Source of the DNA: Nansenia antarctica
Taxonomy: Eukaryota > Chordata > Actinopteri > Argentiniformes > Microstomatidae
Length of the DNA stretch: 64,000 nt
Reading direction: 5' to 3'
NCBI GenBank assembly: GCA_963989245.1
Contig: OZ022345.1
Coordinates: 23,289,696 to 23,353,695, forward strand
Part shown: positions 41,885 through 52,319 of the stretch, one piece after another
Numbering within the stretch: position 1 is the stretch's first letter
Layout: each line of letters opens with the position of its first letter
The notes under the pieces: model-generated
What the model was told of the DNA's origin: nothing
Database searches by the model: none
The model's input: the letters and a program-made list of their open reading frames with translations, nothing else
Made by a program: the position numbers and the translations under genes

Positions 41885-43330
41885 TTACCCATTCCTTCCA
41901 TATAAAGGAACACTTATTTGCAATTTGGGGTTATTCCAAATACAAGATTCAGAGTTAAGATAGACATTTACTTTAAAGGACTTAGATATTTTCTTCCATA
42001 CATTGTAGAGGTTGGCTATTATAGGATGGGATCGTAATTCAAATGATAATTTGCTGGACATAGAATTTATAGGGGCAATAGGGGAAAGCAATTTTTGCTC
42101 AATCTCAAACCAAGGAGGGGCCCTTTCAGGTGGCAGTGTCCATTGAGCAATGTGTCTCAGGCAGTAGGCATAGTGAAACAATATTAGTTTAGGTAAACCC
42201 ATACCACCCTTATTGATCGGGACTTGGAGCTTTTCCAACTTTATCCTAGCACGTTTACCATTCCATAGAAACTTTTTGCAAATTTGGTCAAACCTTTTGA
42301 AATACACCTGGGGTATGGCAATAGGAAGGCATTGGAGCAGGTAATTCAATCTCGGGATACAGTTCATCTTCAGGACATTGACTTTCCCCCATAATGATAG
42401 AAATAGTGTTGACCACCTTTCTGTATCTAAAGCAATTTTCTTAAAAAGTGGGTCGAAATTTTTTTCTAGTATTTTGCTGGTTTGATGAGGAAAAAGGATA
42501 CCTAGGTATTTTATACCTTCCATAGGCCACTGAAAAGACCCTGCCTGGAATAAAGTCTTAGGGCAATACGAAGTTAGTGGAAGAGCCTCGGACTTAGACC
42601 AATTGACCTTGTACCCTGATAGCTTGGAGAAGGACTCTATGTTGTCTAAAAGTGCTGGGACAGATCTACCTGGGTCCGAGGCAAGCCATAATATGTCATC
42701 CGCATATAACATAAGCTTATGCGTGGACTCATTTATTCTAATTCCTGGAATATTCGGGTTGTTACGAATCATTACTGCAAGGGGTTCGAGGGCTAGACAG
42801 AAGAGACCTGGTGACAGCGCCGAGCCCTGCCGAGTGCCTCTACCAAGTGTAAAATAGGATGATATTAGACCGTTTGTGTTCACCGCTGCCTCCGGGTCTT
42901 CATAAAGGATCTCAATCCATCTCAGAAATTTTTGGCCAAACCCAAAAGCCTTCAATGTTTGAAACATGTATCTCCATTCTATCCTTTCAAACGCTTTCAT
43001 AGCGTCGAGCGAGATGGCCGCTGTTGGATTGTTAGAATTTCGCATAAACCACATAATATTTATAAGGCGCCTCACATTATCAGAAGAATTTCTACGTCTA
43101 ATAAAGCCCACTTGGTCCGGATGGATAAGTGACCCAAGTGTTTTATCTAATCTATTAGCAAGTATTTTAGATAGTAGTCGACAATCGACTGAGATCAAAC
43201 TTATCGGACGATAGCTTTTGCAATCAGTCGGATCCTTCTCTTTTTTCAATATAAGTGTAATAATTGCTTGATTTAGAGACTGAGGTAGCCTACCACTTTC
43301 AAATGCCTCCGTAAGCATCTTTTCAAACAA
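41885..43330 (-). CDS. L1 ORF2 reverse-transcriptase domain, copy B
   Basis: A 481-residue frame identical in translation to 34485-35930. Blocks include 'SYRPISLISVDCRLLSKILA', 'PDQVGFIRRRNSSDNVRRLI', 'GTRQGSALSPGLF' and YADD in 'LMLYADDILWLA'. The frame extends upstream of this Met into 'IIEAIKALPAGKSPGHDGFT', the normal start of the L1 RT domain. The enzyme copies its RNA at a nicked target in intact L1s. Here it is cut off from the endonuclease by stops and by the hAT insertion. Confidence 0.9.
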   Translation of the reverse strand: MFEKMLTEAFESGRLPQSLNQAIITLILKKEKDPTDCKSYRPISLISVDCRLLSKILANRLDKTLGSLIHPDQVGFIRRRNSSDNVRRLINIMWFMRNSNNPTAAISLDAMKAFERIEWRYMFQTLKAFGFGQKFLRWIEILYEDPEAAVNTNGLISSYFTLGRGTRQGSALSPGLFCLALEPLAVMIRNNPNIPGIRINESTHKLMLYADDILWLASDPGRSVPALLDNIESFSKLSGYKVNWSKSEALPLTSYCPKTLFQAGSFQWPMEGIKYLGILFPHQTSKILEKNFDPLFKKIALDTERWSTLFLSLWGKVNVLKMNCIPRLNYLLQCLPIAIPQVYFKRFDQICKKFLWNGKRARIKLEKLQVPINKGGMGLPKLILFHYAYCLRHIAQWTLPPERAPPWFEIEQKLLSPIAPINSMSSKLSFELRSHPIIANLYNVWKKISKSFKVNVYLNSESCIWNNPKLQISVPLYGRNG

Positions 43331-43514
43331 TGGCAGGAGATCTTCAGCATAACATTTGAAAAATTCAGCTGTAAAGCCGTCATGGCCAGGCGATTTGCCT
43401 GCTGGTAGGGCCTTAATTGCTTCAATAATCTCTTGTACTAATACTCTTTCTGTTTAATCTATCTAGCCAAGAATTTTCCCGCCTTGTCCCCAGATTCAAA
43501 AATAGTCTGCCTAG

Positions 43515-45329
43515 CTCTAAACCATCGTTTCTCAACGGGGGCGTTCAGACAACATCGGGGGGCGCTGGAACAGATCTTTTTAAAAGGGGGGCGTTGAGGT
43601 GTTCTTGGGGGGCGTTCGCGCATTAAGTATTTTTCTCATGAAAAACAGCTGTGTTATGACGGGCACATTCGTAAATGCACGATAGCTGAATGTCGATACA
43701 CGATGAACGGTCAGTTCGCTCGGACAAACCGTGTTTCGGTCGACTGTTCGACCCTGCTGGCTGCCTGTCCCGCCCTAATGCGAGCCACGGCCGCTGCTAT
43801 TGGTTGATAGAACGACATGTAGAAATGTGATTGGCTGAGCGGGAAGCCTTTTCTAAAAAGCTGCTAGTTTGGTTGCAGTGCGCCGTAGAGCCCTACATGT
43901 GCCCATCTCTGAGCGCTCTGAACTTGGCCGGGCTCTGTGACGCAGACACATGTAGCTCAGCGCCCCAAAAAATAAAAGTGAGAGTGTCATCAAGAAGATG
44001 AAGCTAAAATCTTGACAGTTCATGTACAGTGCAGAAATTGCAATACTATGCTACGATAGAAAGAACCCCGGTTCATCCCATCTGTAACATCATGTTGACC
44101 AATGCCCAACTTCTATGAGTGTTTTCCTTGTAGGCTATGCTTGAGTGACATATGTTTCAGTTTGTGGGCTCATTGTAATTGTTGCGTTCGCTTCGTTCGC
44201 TTCCTTTCAATACAGCTTATTTAATTTAGTTAAAATGAGTGCTAATACCATACCACCATACCAGAACATCACAGCAGGAACAACCTATCTCAAAAAAGCG
44301 ATCGTAATAAACCAGTCCTGAAAGTTCTCTGTCGCTTACCAATAATCGAACCTAGAGAAATCAGCTTCGAATGTCCCCTCCCTTCGCAGGTACATTACAG
44401 TATATTACATAAATGTATTACTGTTAAGTGTTGTTGTGGATGTTATCCCTAGTGCCATTCTGAGGTTAGCATTGCGATGTGTTTGCAAACTAAAATACGA
44501 TCGCTTTTTTGTGATATGTTGCTCCTCTTGTGATGTCCTGGAAACGAACGCATCAGCTGCAGCGTCTTTTGTATTGATCAGCTGTCAGCAGTGTTATTAC
44601 GGGTACGTTCATAAATGCACGAACGGTCAGTTCGCTCGGACAAAACCGTGTTTTCAGTCAGAGCGCCCATCTCTGAGCGCTCCCAGGGCGCAGAGCTCTG
44701 AACTTTGGAACTTTGTTATGTTTTGATATGTTTTGATATGAGAAATTCGAAGTGGTCAGTTTATGAAAATAATACCATAGAATACTAAATAAAATATTTA
44801 AATAATAGCCCCCTAGCGTTTGCCGCCATATTGTGACACCACCACCCCCCCCCCCCCCCAAAGTCCAATCAAAAATGAATAAATATTAGCATCATAAAAC
44901 AGCAATTTGGAGAAATGCAACACCAGCACAACTAACAATGTTAGTTGTAATGTACAGTTCTGCAGCCTACTGTTTGTTCTGCATCGGACATGTGTGAAAT
45001 TGCTGCTGTTCCGTAGCAGTCTGTTTGTATTCTCTGATGTTGTCTGAGTTTGTTTAACACTCAGAAACAGCATTTTTATTCACATTCACATGGCTTTTCT
45101 GCTCTCTGGTAAACTAATGATAATGATATTCCAACTGCCCAGTTAAATCCAATCTATTATTTGGCATTCAGTGACATGCTTTTTAAATTATATAACACAG
45201 AATATTAGTCAACATTAATATTTAGGGAAGAAAATAAGCCTAATTTTTTTGATGGGGGGGCGGTAAGAGGCCTGGATAATGGACAGGGGGGCGCTGGCCC
45301 AAAAAAGGTTGAGAACCACTGCTCTAAAC
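43515..45329. mobile_element. Non-autonomous hAT in L1 ORF2, 8-bp target duplication
   Basis: The element is 43523-45321. The right end, inverted, reads 'cagtggttctcaacc', the classic Charlie-type hAT terminus; the left end 'catcgtttctcaac' is a mutated version. It is flanked by 'ctctaaac' at 43515-43522 and 45322-45329. Both ends carry G-run plus 'ggcgct' blocks. A homopolymer of about 16 C lies at 44844-44860. No transposase is recognised in its 1.8 kb. Confidence 0.92.
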
Positions 45330-46411
45330 AGAAGAAACTCCGTTTTCTTAGATATTATAGTATTATATTCATACTTAAGATGAGTCAGTTTTTTACAAAG
45401 CACGTCAGATATATTCCTTTTTAATTTATCCTCTATATTCTTAATTTCCCTTTCTAAATCTAGAAGTTTAGCAGTGGAAGCCTTTTTTTTATGAGAGGAG
45501 TACTGAATAATGAATCCCCTGAGAAAAGCCTTCATGGCCTCCCATGCTACTATGGCGGAGGGAGCCGTAGGGACATTGGTCTCCAAGTATAGATTGATCT
45601 GTGCCCTAAGCTCCTCCCTAAAACCAACGTCCCGTAGCAGCGATGAGTTAAAGCGCCACACTCGTAACCTCATGGTCTCTCGATATGGAGTCATATCTAA
45701 TCTAACCATAGCATGGTCGGTCAACAGAATGCTGTCAATAGTGCAGGCCAGTATGGAGGGCAATAAGGATCTCGAAATAAGGAAAAAGTCTATTCGCGAG
45801 TATACTTTATGTGCTCCTGAATAGAAAGTATAATCCCTATCCACTGGATGGTTCAGCCTCCATACATCTACAAGGCCCATGGAATGCCATATTCTCTTAA
45901 TAATTAAAACAGAATCAGTCTCTCTTCCTCCTGTTGGCTTACTGCGATCCAGGATTTTATCTAGGGCATTATTGAAATCTCCCCCTAAAACTATAGGGTA
46001 CTGTCCAATATCACACAATTTACTTTCCAAGTCCGCAAAGAAACTAGGATTATCTGCATTCGGTGCATATACATTGGCCAATATCAGGGTCTGACCTTGT
46101 ATGTCAGCCAATATTATAACTAATCTGCCCTCCTCATCTTTAACCTCCTTCCTTAGCTTAAATTGCAAACCTTTGTTAATTAGTATGGCTACCCCTTTAC
46201 TGTTAGAAGACCCAGCACTAAAGAATACATGCCCCACCCATTCTCTGCATAGTTTAACTGATTCCTGATGAGAGTAATGTGTTTCCTGCAAAAAAACTAT
46301 ATCCTGTTTTTTAATTTTCAAATGTCTCAAAATCTTTTTTCTCTTAGCTGGACACCCTAATCCATTGACATTCCAGGTGGAATAGCACAAATTCCTCTGA
46401 TTGCTAGTCAT
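45322..46411 (-). CDS. L1 ORF2 endonuclease domain
   Basis: The frame begins MTSNQRNLCYSTWNVNGLG and shows the apurinic-type endonuclease blocks: 'FLQETHY' (Glu), 'NVYAPN', 'LGGDFN', 'YSRIDFFLIS' and 'LLTDHAMV' (the Asp-His pair). It then runs into a Lys/Glu linker and is cut by the hAT at 45321. The endonuclease nicks target DNA to prime reverse transcription. The intact 12-bp duplication fits its past activity. Confidence 0.92.
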
Positions 46412-46926
46412 AGATACATTTTTACGTATTTAACCATAGAATGAGTGTTGGTTATAATATAATGTAAGACCCCTGGTGCATTAACAAAGTAAATAATAAC
46501 ATGTAACTTATAAGACACAAAACAAAAAACTTGGTGATCTCTATAAGCAGAGAACAATATGACTAAGAACAGTATCATAGTAAAACAAAACAATAACCTT
46601 CCTAGGTCCATGACTTAGAACAAGTCAGCCCAAAAGCCCTCTGCTTTGGGTAAATTGTCCAAGATGTGTTCAGATGATGTGTCCATCAGAATTGTAAGGG
46701 GTTGTACAGTTAGTAAAATAACCCACTGGGGAATTATGGCCATAACAAGCTTACATGTGGGTCACATAGCTTAGAACAAACTCAAATGTCAGATAAACTG
46801 TACAAGGTGCCAAGCGGGTAATAGACCAATACGCGTTAATTTTAAAAAAATAATCCCCGCACTTATTAAACCATATCCCAAATTAAGGTTTCTTGAAAAC
46901 GCACCGTTACAGTAGGCCTACCGTCC
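46412..46926. other. L1 inter-ORF region
   Basis: About 500 bases between ORF1 and ORF2 with no coding evidence, longer than in mammalian L1. Confidence 0.6.
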
Positions 46927-47811
46927 TCAGCGATGTTCAATAAACTGTAACGCTGTCTCCGGCTTGTCAAACACCCGTGGGCCATTTCCATCGGTGGAGA
47001 TCCTCAGACGTGCAGGGTAGAGCAGGCTGAATTTGATCTTGCGCTCATGGAGTGCTCTCTTGCAAAGGTTGAATGCTTCTCTCTTCCGCTGGGTCTCCTT
47101 CGAGTAATCTGGGAAGATCATCACCGGTTTGTTGTCCCACGTTATGCGTCTCTTCTTCCGTGCCTCCTCAAGGATGTTCTGGCAATCTTTGTAGCGCAGA
47201 AAGCGGGCGACGATGGTTCTCACTTTGCCCTTGTCTCTGGTATCCAAACGTGTTCCAATCCTATGAGCGCGATCCATTTCGATTCCACCTGGGGGAGGGT
47301 TGATGTCCAGGGATGTTGAGATGAGTTTGTTCAGGAAGGCAGTCATGTCGTTCTTTTCAGCTCCCTCTGGTATCCCAACGAATCTGAGGTTATTGCGTCT
47401 GGATCTGTCTTCAGTGTCAGCTAGCCTGTCTGTTAGTTGTTGCAAGTCCGCTTTAGTGACTGCAGGAACGGCACTCCTGTTAGCTTGTTCGTCCTCCAGC
47501 CTACTCACTCGTTCCTCCACCTCAGTAGTGCGTGTGCCGAGTGCGGTCAGTTTAGCGTCCATGGAACACACAGAACGTCGGATTTCTTTCATTTCTGCCG
47601 TGTCCTCCGATATCTTATTCAGCATCTTGAGTATTTGAGCCATATCATACTCAGTGGCTCTGCTATCAACAGGAGCTTTGCTAGCTAGTTCTACCTTGTT
47701 AGCATCATCCCCGTTAGCTTGCATGTGGAGTTGCGTTTGTGTGGCTGAACGAAGTCTCTGTCTTGACTCCTTCGCCGATTTTTTGGGGTCTTCTGCCATG
47801 TCTTCCGTCAC
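46927..47811 (-). CDS. L1 ORF1 protein
   Basis: A 294-residue open frame. An N-terminal basic and polar region is followed by a coiled coil (about 55-115, with 'MLNKISEDTAEMKEIRRSV' and 'TTEVEERVSRLEDEQ'), an RRM-like part with 'RRNNLRFVGIPEGAEKNDM' and a C-terminal domain with 'KFSLLYPARLRISTDGNG'. This is the layout of L1 ORF1p, an RNA-binding trimer that packages the L1 RNA. It is apparently intact, and so contrasts with the damaged ORF2. Confidence 0.92.
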   Translation of the reverse strand: MTEDMAEDPKKSAKESRQRLRSATQTQLHMQANGDDANKVELASKAPVDSRATEYDMAQILKMLNKISEDTAEMKEIRRSVCSMDAKLTALGTRTTEVEERVSRLEDEQANRSAVPAVTKADLQQLTDRLADTEDRSRRNNLRFVGIPEGAEKNDMTAFLNKLISTSLDINPPPGGIEMDRAHRIGTRLDTRDKGKVRTIVARFLRYKDCQNILEEARKKRRITWDNKPVMIFPDYSKETQRKREAFNLCKRALHERKIKFSLLYPARLRISTDGNGPRVFDKPETALQFIEHR

Positions 47812-47940
47812 TTAAAAATGTTCCCCCTCAAATTGTTAACAGTTGAACACTATTAAGGATCATTTAAAGGATTTTAGTCCCAAAGTCGACGAGAGCACGC
47901 TTTAGGCTGCCATCTTGTATTCCTGCGTCACGTGACTCCC
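47812..47940 (-). promoter_or_regulatory. L1 5' UTR with YY1-like site near the start
   Basis: On the minus strand the first 40 bases hold an E box 'cacgtg' (47929-47934) and 'aagatggcagcc' (about 47905-47916). The latter is at about +25 to +36. In human L1 a YY1 site of the same core near the 5' end directs start-site choice. Confidence 0.6.
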
Positions 47941-47952
47941 TCCATGGCACTT

Positions 47953-48615
47953 TGTTAAGAAAGGAAGAGGCACTTTTTGTTCAGTAAAAGATTGCATTTC
48001 ATGTTCGAAAGGCGCTATGTAAATAAAGCTTTACTTACTTACTTACTTACTTTTACACTGCTGTACTGAAAAGGTACCGAACCGTGACTTCAAAACCACA
48101 AACTGAAATGTGTCTGTAACGTTACACCCCTATATATTTTAAATGTAACAATACAAACTTGATCTATTCAAATCTGTAATCTCTTAGCTTTTCATTCGCT
48201 ATTTTCATTTCGTCTGCACTCTTATCCTGTGGCCTGTACATGGTATTTGAAAATCATGGCATGATCAGCCTATTTGCTGTGTTGTCAACACAGAAAAAGC
48301 TAAACTTTTGGTTTTCCCTTGAAAAAGAGGGGGCCACATATTAAGGAGCTGTAATTCCTAGACCCTTCTATTAAAGAGGGTATTTAGTCTGCACTTTAGG
48401 CCATATTCATTCTATAACTGTAACTTGAATATGTTTTGGTAAACAGCTAAAATAACAACAATTCTGTCAGTGTCCAAAATGCATATATATATATATATGG
48501 ACCTACGTATAGCTTGGCTACTGTTTTCCACTTCTGGTATTTTTTTTTACATAAAATATGTTTTGATTAAATTTCTTCACTCTTGTTTTAATATTTTGAT
48601 CATCTTTATTCGTAG
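47953..48615. other. Region between the L1 and the zinc-finger gene
   Basis: Contains a SINE/LINE-like tail 'ggcgctatgtaaataaag' followed by an ACTT tetranucleotide run (about 48022-48052), and a TA run near 48483-48499. An upstream exon or promoter of the zinc-finger gene could lie here, but I cannot place it. Confidence 0.5.
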
Positions 48616-48794
48616 GATTCCCTGCACTGTGAACTCCCCATCTGGGCAATGATGGATGCTTCTGCTTGTTCTGGTCATGACGACATGCGCCAGTGCTACG
48701 TCCAGTGTGGGAAGAAACTAAACATGGAGGATATTGTGAAAATACGGCAGCGAATTAGAAAAGGAGGACAACACCATTGTGGTACAACTGATCA
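48616..48794 (+). CDS. C2H2 zinc-finger gene, N-terminal exon
   Basis: The exon lies between a 'ttcgtag' acceptor and a 'gtaagt' donor. The frame is open throughout, and the first Met codons are at 48649 and 48652 (MMDASACSGHDDMRQCYVQC, then 'KLNMEDIVKIRQRIRKGG'). It joins exon 49671-50044 in frame through a split His codon. It is not a KRAB or SCAN domain; the Cys/His-rich motif may be a small metal-binding or interaction module found in some fish zinc-finger families. The frame is open to the acceptor, so an upstream exon may exist. Confidence 0.65.
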
Positions 48795-48841
48795 GTAAGT
48801 CATACACATGCTGTGAATCCTGTCCACAAGTAGCCTATTGT

Positions 48842-49137
48842 GTTCACAGGGTTCGACAGTAACGCTTGTCCGGAGCAAGTAAAACATTTGCCGGGTTTGT
48901 TTGCGCGAGCCCGATGACGCTGCTGGATCCTGGATACTTTTAACTGTGTGCAGGAAGAACAACAGACGGCATAATAATAATATCTTCACTCTACGATCAT
49001 CTAGTCTGGTCTGGCGCATGCGCCGTCTGTTGTTCTTCCTGCACACAGGTAAACATATCCAGGATCCAGCAGCGTTGTCGGGCTCGCGCAAACAAATCCA
49101 ATGATCCGGGCAAGCGTTACTGTCGAACCCTGGTTCA
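48842..49137. mobile_element. Foldback MITE in the zinc-finger intron 1
   Basis: The element is 48847-49132, 286 bp, and nearly a perfect palindrome. Ends are 'cagggttcgacagtaacg' and its inverse, flanked by 'gttca' on both sides (48842-48846 and 49133-49137). The arms extend through 'gacgctgctggatcctgga' to 'gaagaacaacagacggc'. The CAGGG-type end and 5-bp duplication suggest a hAT-related non-autonomous element. Confidence 0.9.
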
Positions 49138-49670
49138 ATAATTCACCATAGGGTGCCAGGTGTACAGTATGCTAATGGTGGTCATTGAATTGATATGATG
49201 AATTATACTGCCAGGTGCATAACTATAATCTTAGCCAAGTCATTGTGTTAGCTCAGTACATTTCAGCAGCAGCTAAACAGTTGGTAATTAAAGGGCAGAA
49301 CTATAAGCACATCTAATAGATGAATGTCATGTATGATAACGCAGCAAGCTTGCTTGAAAGGGAGCTGCCAGTCAAGTGTGCAAAGTCCACGCCCATACAG
49401 CCCTCTGTCTGACCAGGAAGTTGAGCTTAACTAGAAGATTATTGTCATTTTTTCTTGTGTAAAGTATTTAAAATATCAAATATCAAAATACTAATTGGAA
49501 CCGTTTAATGTCTATTTTCCAGACCCTTTAATTAAAAAGAAATGCAATCAGTAATCCATAGATTATTGCATTTGCAGGACATGTCCTGTCAGCCTAGATG
49601 GGCTTTCAGTGAACTGGTTGGCTGTCATTTATAATTGACTCTGCACTGTTTGTGCCTCCATTGTTTCTAG
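49138..49670. other. Zinc-finger gene, rest of intron 1
   Basis: No further gene or repeat is recognised here. Confidence 0.5.
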
Positions 49671-50044
49671 CTGCAGGTCCTCTTCAGCTCATGTAACCAT
49701 GTATGAACCAGAGTCCACAGAGTCCCCCGGATGTGACTGTGGTTTTCCAGCCCTGAAAATCACATGGTGGGGTCCAGAGATGGTGGCAGTGAAGCTGGAG
49801 GAAGAAGATGTAGAGGAGAATTGTGTGATGGCGAAAGAAGAAGTGGAGGAGAAGAGAGTGATGGTGAAAGAAGAAGTGGAGGAGAAGAGAGTGATGGTGA
49901 TAGAAGAAGATGGAGGTGCAGCTGTAATGCAGAAGGGTGTGATGGTGAAAGAAGAAGATGGAGGAGAAGAAATGAGGGAGGAGAGAGTGATGGTGAAAGA
50001 AAAGGACAGAGGAGAAGTGGAGATGGAAGACAGTGAGATAGTTG
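49671..50044 (+). CDS. C2H2 zinc-finger gene, acidic exon
   Basis: The acceptor is 'ttgtttctag' and the donor 'gtaagt'. It encodes a short Cys-containing start ('MYEPESTESPGCDCGFP') and then an acidic region of four to six repeats of the type 'EEKRVMVKEEV'. Acidic Glu/Val/Lys-rich linkers like this precede the finger array in many teleost zinc-finger proteins. Phases fit both neighbours, giving about 596 residues in all from 48649 to the stop at 57087. The repeat-rich codon pattern (gtgatggtgaaagaagaa) suggests internal tandem duplication. Confidence 0.75.
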
Positions 50045-50099
50045 GTAAGTCTTTGTTGTATAGTGGTGAGGGTCATTGCTCTGCTGTAAAATCAATGCT

Positions 50100-50990
50100 G
50101 CCAGTGGCAAGGCAAGTTTATTTGTATGGCACATTTCATACAACAGGGGCAATTCAAAGTGCTTTACATACATTATTTAAAAATACAGCAAGAGGAGCAT
50201 AGCAAGAAAATAAAAACGACTGAATAAAAGCAAATATAAGAGGTAAATAGATAAAACATTTAATAAGACAATAGTTCATGGATAAAAGACATTGATAGAA
50301 GTGTTTAATCATAACTGCTGCAAAACATGAAGGTTTTCAGCCTAGATTTAAATATGTTTAGGGTTTGCGCCTGTTTATTTCTTCAGGGAGCATGCAGCAG
50401 CGTGACTGAAAGCTGCTGCACCGTGTTTTGTTTTTACTCTTGGAATTATTAGCTGATTAGTCTCAGCTGACCTTAGGGGCCTTGCGGGAATATAGGGTGG
50501 GAGGAGATCTGATATGTATTTTGGTCCAAGACCATTTTCTGTGAGAGACTGGTAGCCAGTGTAGGGATCTCAGGATTTGTGTAATGTGTTCAAACGTATT
50601 CATTTTTGTTAGAACCCTAGCAGTTGCGTTTTGGATGAGCTGCAGCTTACGAACAGCCCCTTTAGATAGGCCTGTTAGTAGACCATTACAATAATCAAGT
50701 CGACGGTACTCTAAACAAATGCATGGATGAGGTTTTTTTCAAGGTCTTATTTGGACATGAAACTTCTCATTCTTGTTATGTTTTTCAGGTGATAGTAGGC
50801 TGATTTAGTTATCGAGTTCATGTGGCTGTTGAAGTTTAGAGTCTAGAATTACACTAAGATTTCTGACCTGTTTTTTAGTTTAGAGAGAGAATCAAGTTTT
50901 GCACTGACTTTCGATCTTTTGTCAGGTTTACCGAATACAATTATCTCTGTTTTGTCCTTGTTTAATGAAGAATGGACAGACTCTCACATG
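50100..50990 (-). pseudogene. L2-like LINE, 3' portion
   Basis: Read on the minus strand, this decayed sequence follows the end of an L2-type ORF2, with counterparts of the blocks intact at 61190-61640 (for example 'gagactggtagccagtg'). A typical 3' end ('aagtttatttgtatggcac' on the plus strand) lies at about 50115. No long frame survives. Confidence 0.65.
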
Positions 50991-51349
50991 TTCATTCTTC
51001 CCACGGGCAGTTCAGTTCAAACCCCGTATGTCTGATATGTTTGGAGACCATGGCGATTATTAAAAGCGACAATGTAAAGCGTTACGAGACTAAACCCATC
51101 TTTTGAGCAGAAACATACACACTCAAATCTGAACCGAGGACAGAGAAAATACACGATACAGAGCCCAATATGATCGATCCACCAGAATTCAAACACATTC
51201 ATTCACTGCCCAACAACGTGCTAATGAATGTTCCCTTAAAGTTGCTTGCGTTTTGCGTCAACATAAAACACATTTACTGACGGTCAAGGAGTGCATGAGT
51301 GGTAGCTGAAACCTTCCTTGAGGGGAAACAAAAATAAGAGTTTTGTGAA

Positions 51350-52135
51350 AAGATCAAGCAGATACCGATGTACCTATTTTTTAATTGTTTTATTTAACCT
51401 TTATTTATACAGGTAAAAAACACATTGAGCACCAAGGGCTCATTTTCAAGTGTGACCTGTTCACAGGCATACAACAACAACATCCACCACAAACAAATAC
51501 AATACAAAACCTGGCCTACATAGTCTAAAACTAAACTAAAACTACATAGTCTAAAACTAGTCTAAAACAGTCTAAGATAATCTAAAACTTTCCGTCAATA
51601 TAGTCTAAAACTAAACTAAAACGACATAGTCTAAAACTAAAACTAGTCTAAAACAGTCTAAGATAATCTAAAACTAAACTAAAACTACAAAACCTAAAAC
51701 TAGACAGCTAAAGATCTAGGGACAGGAAGGGGTCAGTAATGGGCAAAAGGGAGGGTCAACTTAATTGCAGTGTGGGCACTGCGACACCATACTGGGGCGC
51801 AGGATTCACTAGTTGAATAAACGAGGGCTAGGGCTGCCGTGCGCAAGGTCCTTGGGTCCTTGGGATTTGTAAATGAAAATATACCAGTGAAGGGTTCGGC
51901 GGATAGAGAGAGATGACCAGTTAACCAGAGAGTATAGCACACAGTGATGCATAAGGGGTTTACAGCCTTTATCTGTACACCTATGTACCTACAGATACCT
52001 ACGTCAGCATCATCAGCCACAAGGGAAACCAAAATATTAACCCAGGACATGCTAGCAAAACAGAAGAGAAAGGGAAACTGAAGCTCCACTTTATATTTCG
52101 TTTTTTTAAATTTATTTTTCAAAAATTAAGCACTT
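51350..52135 (-). pseudogene. Second non-LTR retrotransposon, C-terminal fragment
   Basis: A minus-strand frame at 51733-52122 has 'LRTAALALVYSTSESCAPVW' and then 'CRSAHT', a block from the C-terminal part of fish LINE reverse transcriptases. Its 3' region (51410-51710) is full of 'agtctaaaacta' repeats and ends with 'tttatttaacctttattta'. The clade is not assigned. Confidence 0.7.
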
Positions 52136-52319
52136 TATTTTAAGATGCACATTTTTCAAAAGCTCTGTTATGTATCTTTACATTTAAATGCAGCCCTTAT
52201 TTTACATGAGAAAATAACATTTATTAGTAATTATTAATCTCTCCACTTCAAAGTGAAAATCTACAATATTTTTGAAATATTATTGAATTGTATTTAATAT
52301 GTATGTACTATATGTATAT

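Larger units (their letters stand above)
37433..44832. repeat. Tandem duplication, copy B (7.4 kb)
   Basis: Nearly identical to 30424-37432. It differs by a 48-bp shorter minisatellite, scattered single-base changes (for example near 38935, 39759 and 41872) and an extra 439 bp at about 40261-40699. It runs on without a break into the rest of the L1-interrupting hAT and the L1 5' part. Confidence 0.95.
40127..47952 (-). mobile_element. L1-like LINE with 12-bp target duplication
   Basis: The element is 40139-47940, flanked by 'tccatggcactt' at 40127-40138 and 47941-47952. On the minus strand it has a 5' UTR, ORF1, endonuclease, reverse transcriptase, Cys-rich C-terminus and a 3' end next to a short T/A run. 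Later insertions are a SINE (41236-41473), an LTR-like piece (about 40261-40696) and a hAT (43523-45321). Without them the L1 is about 5.3 kb, close to full length apart from a suspected deletion before the RT domain. Confidence 0.93.

Noticed and set aside
48792..49104. Mirror-image open frames on both strands in intron 1
   Set aside because: They come from the palindromic foldback element.
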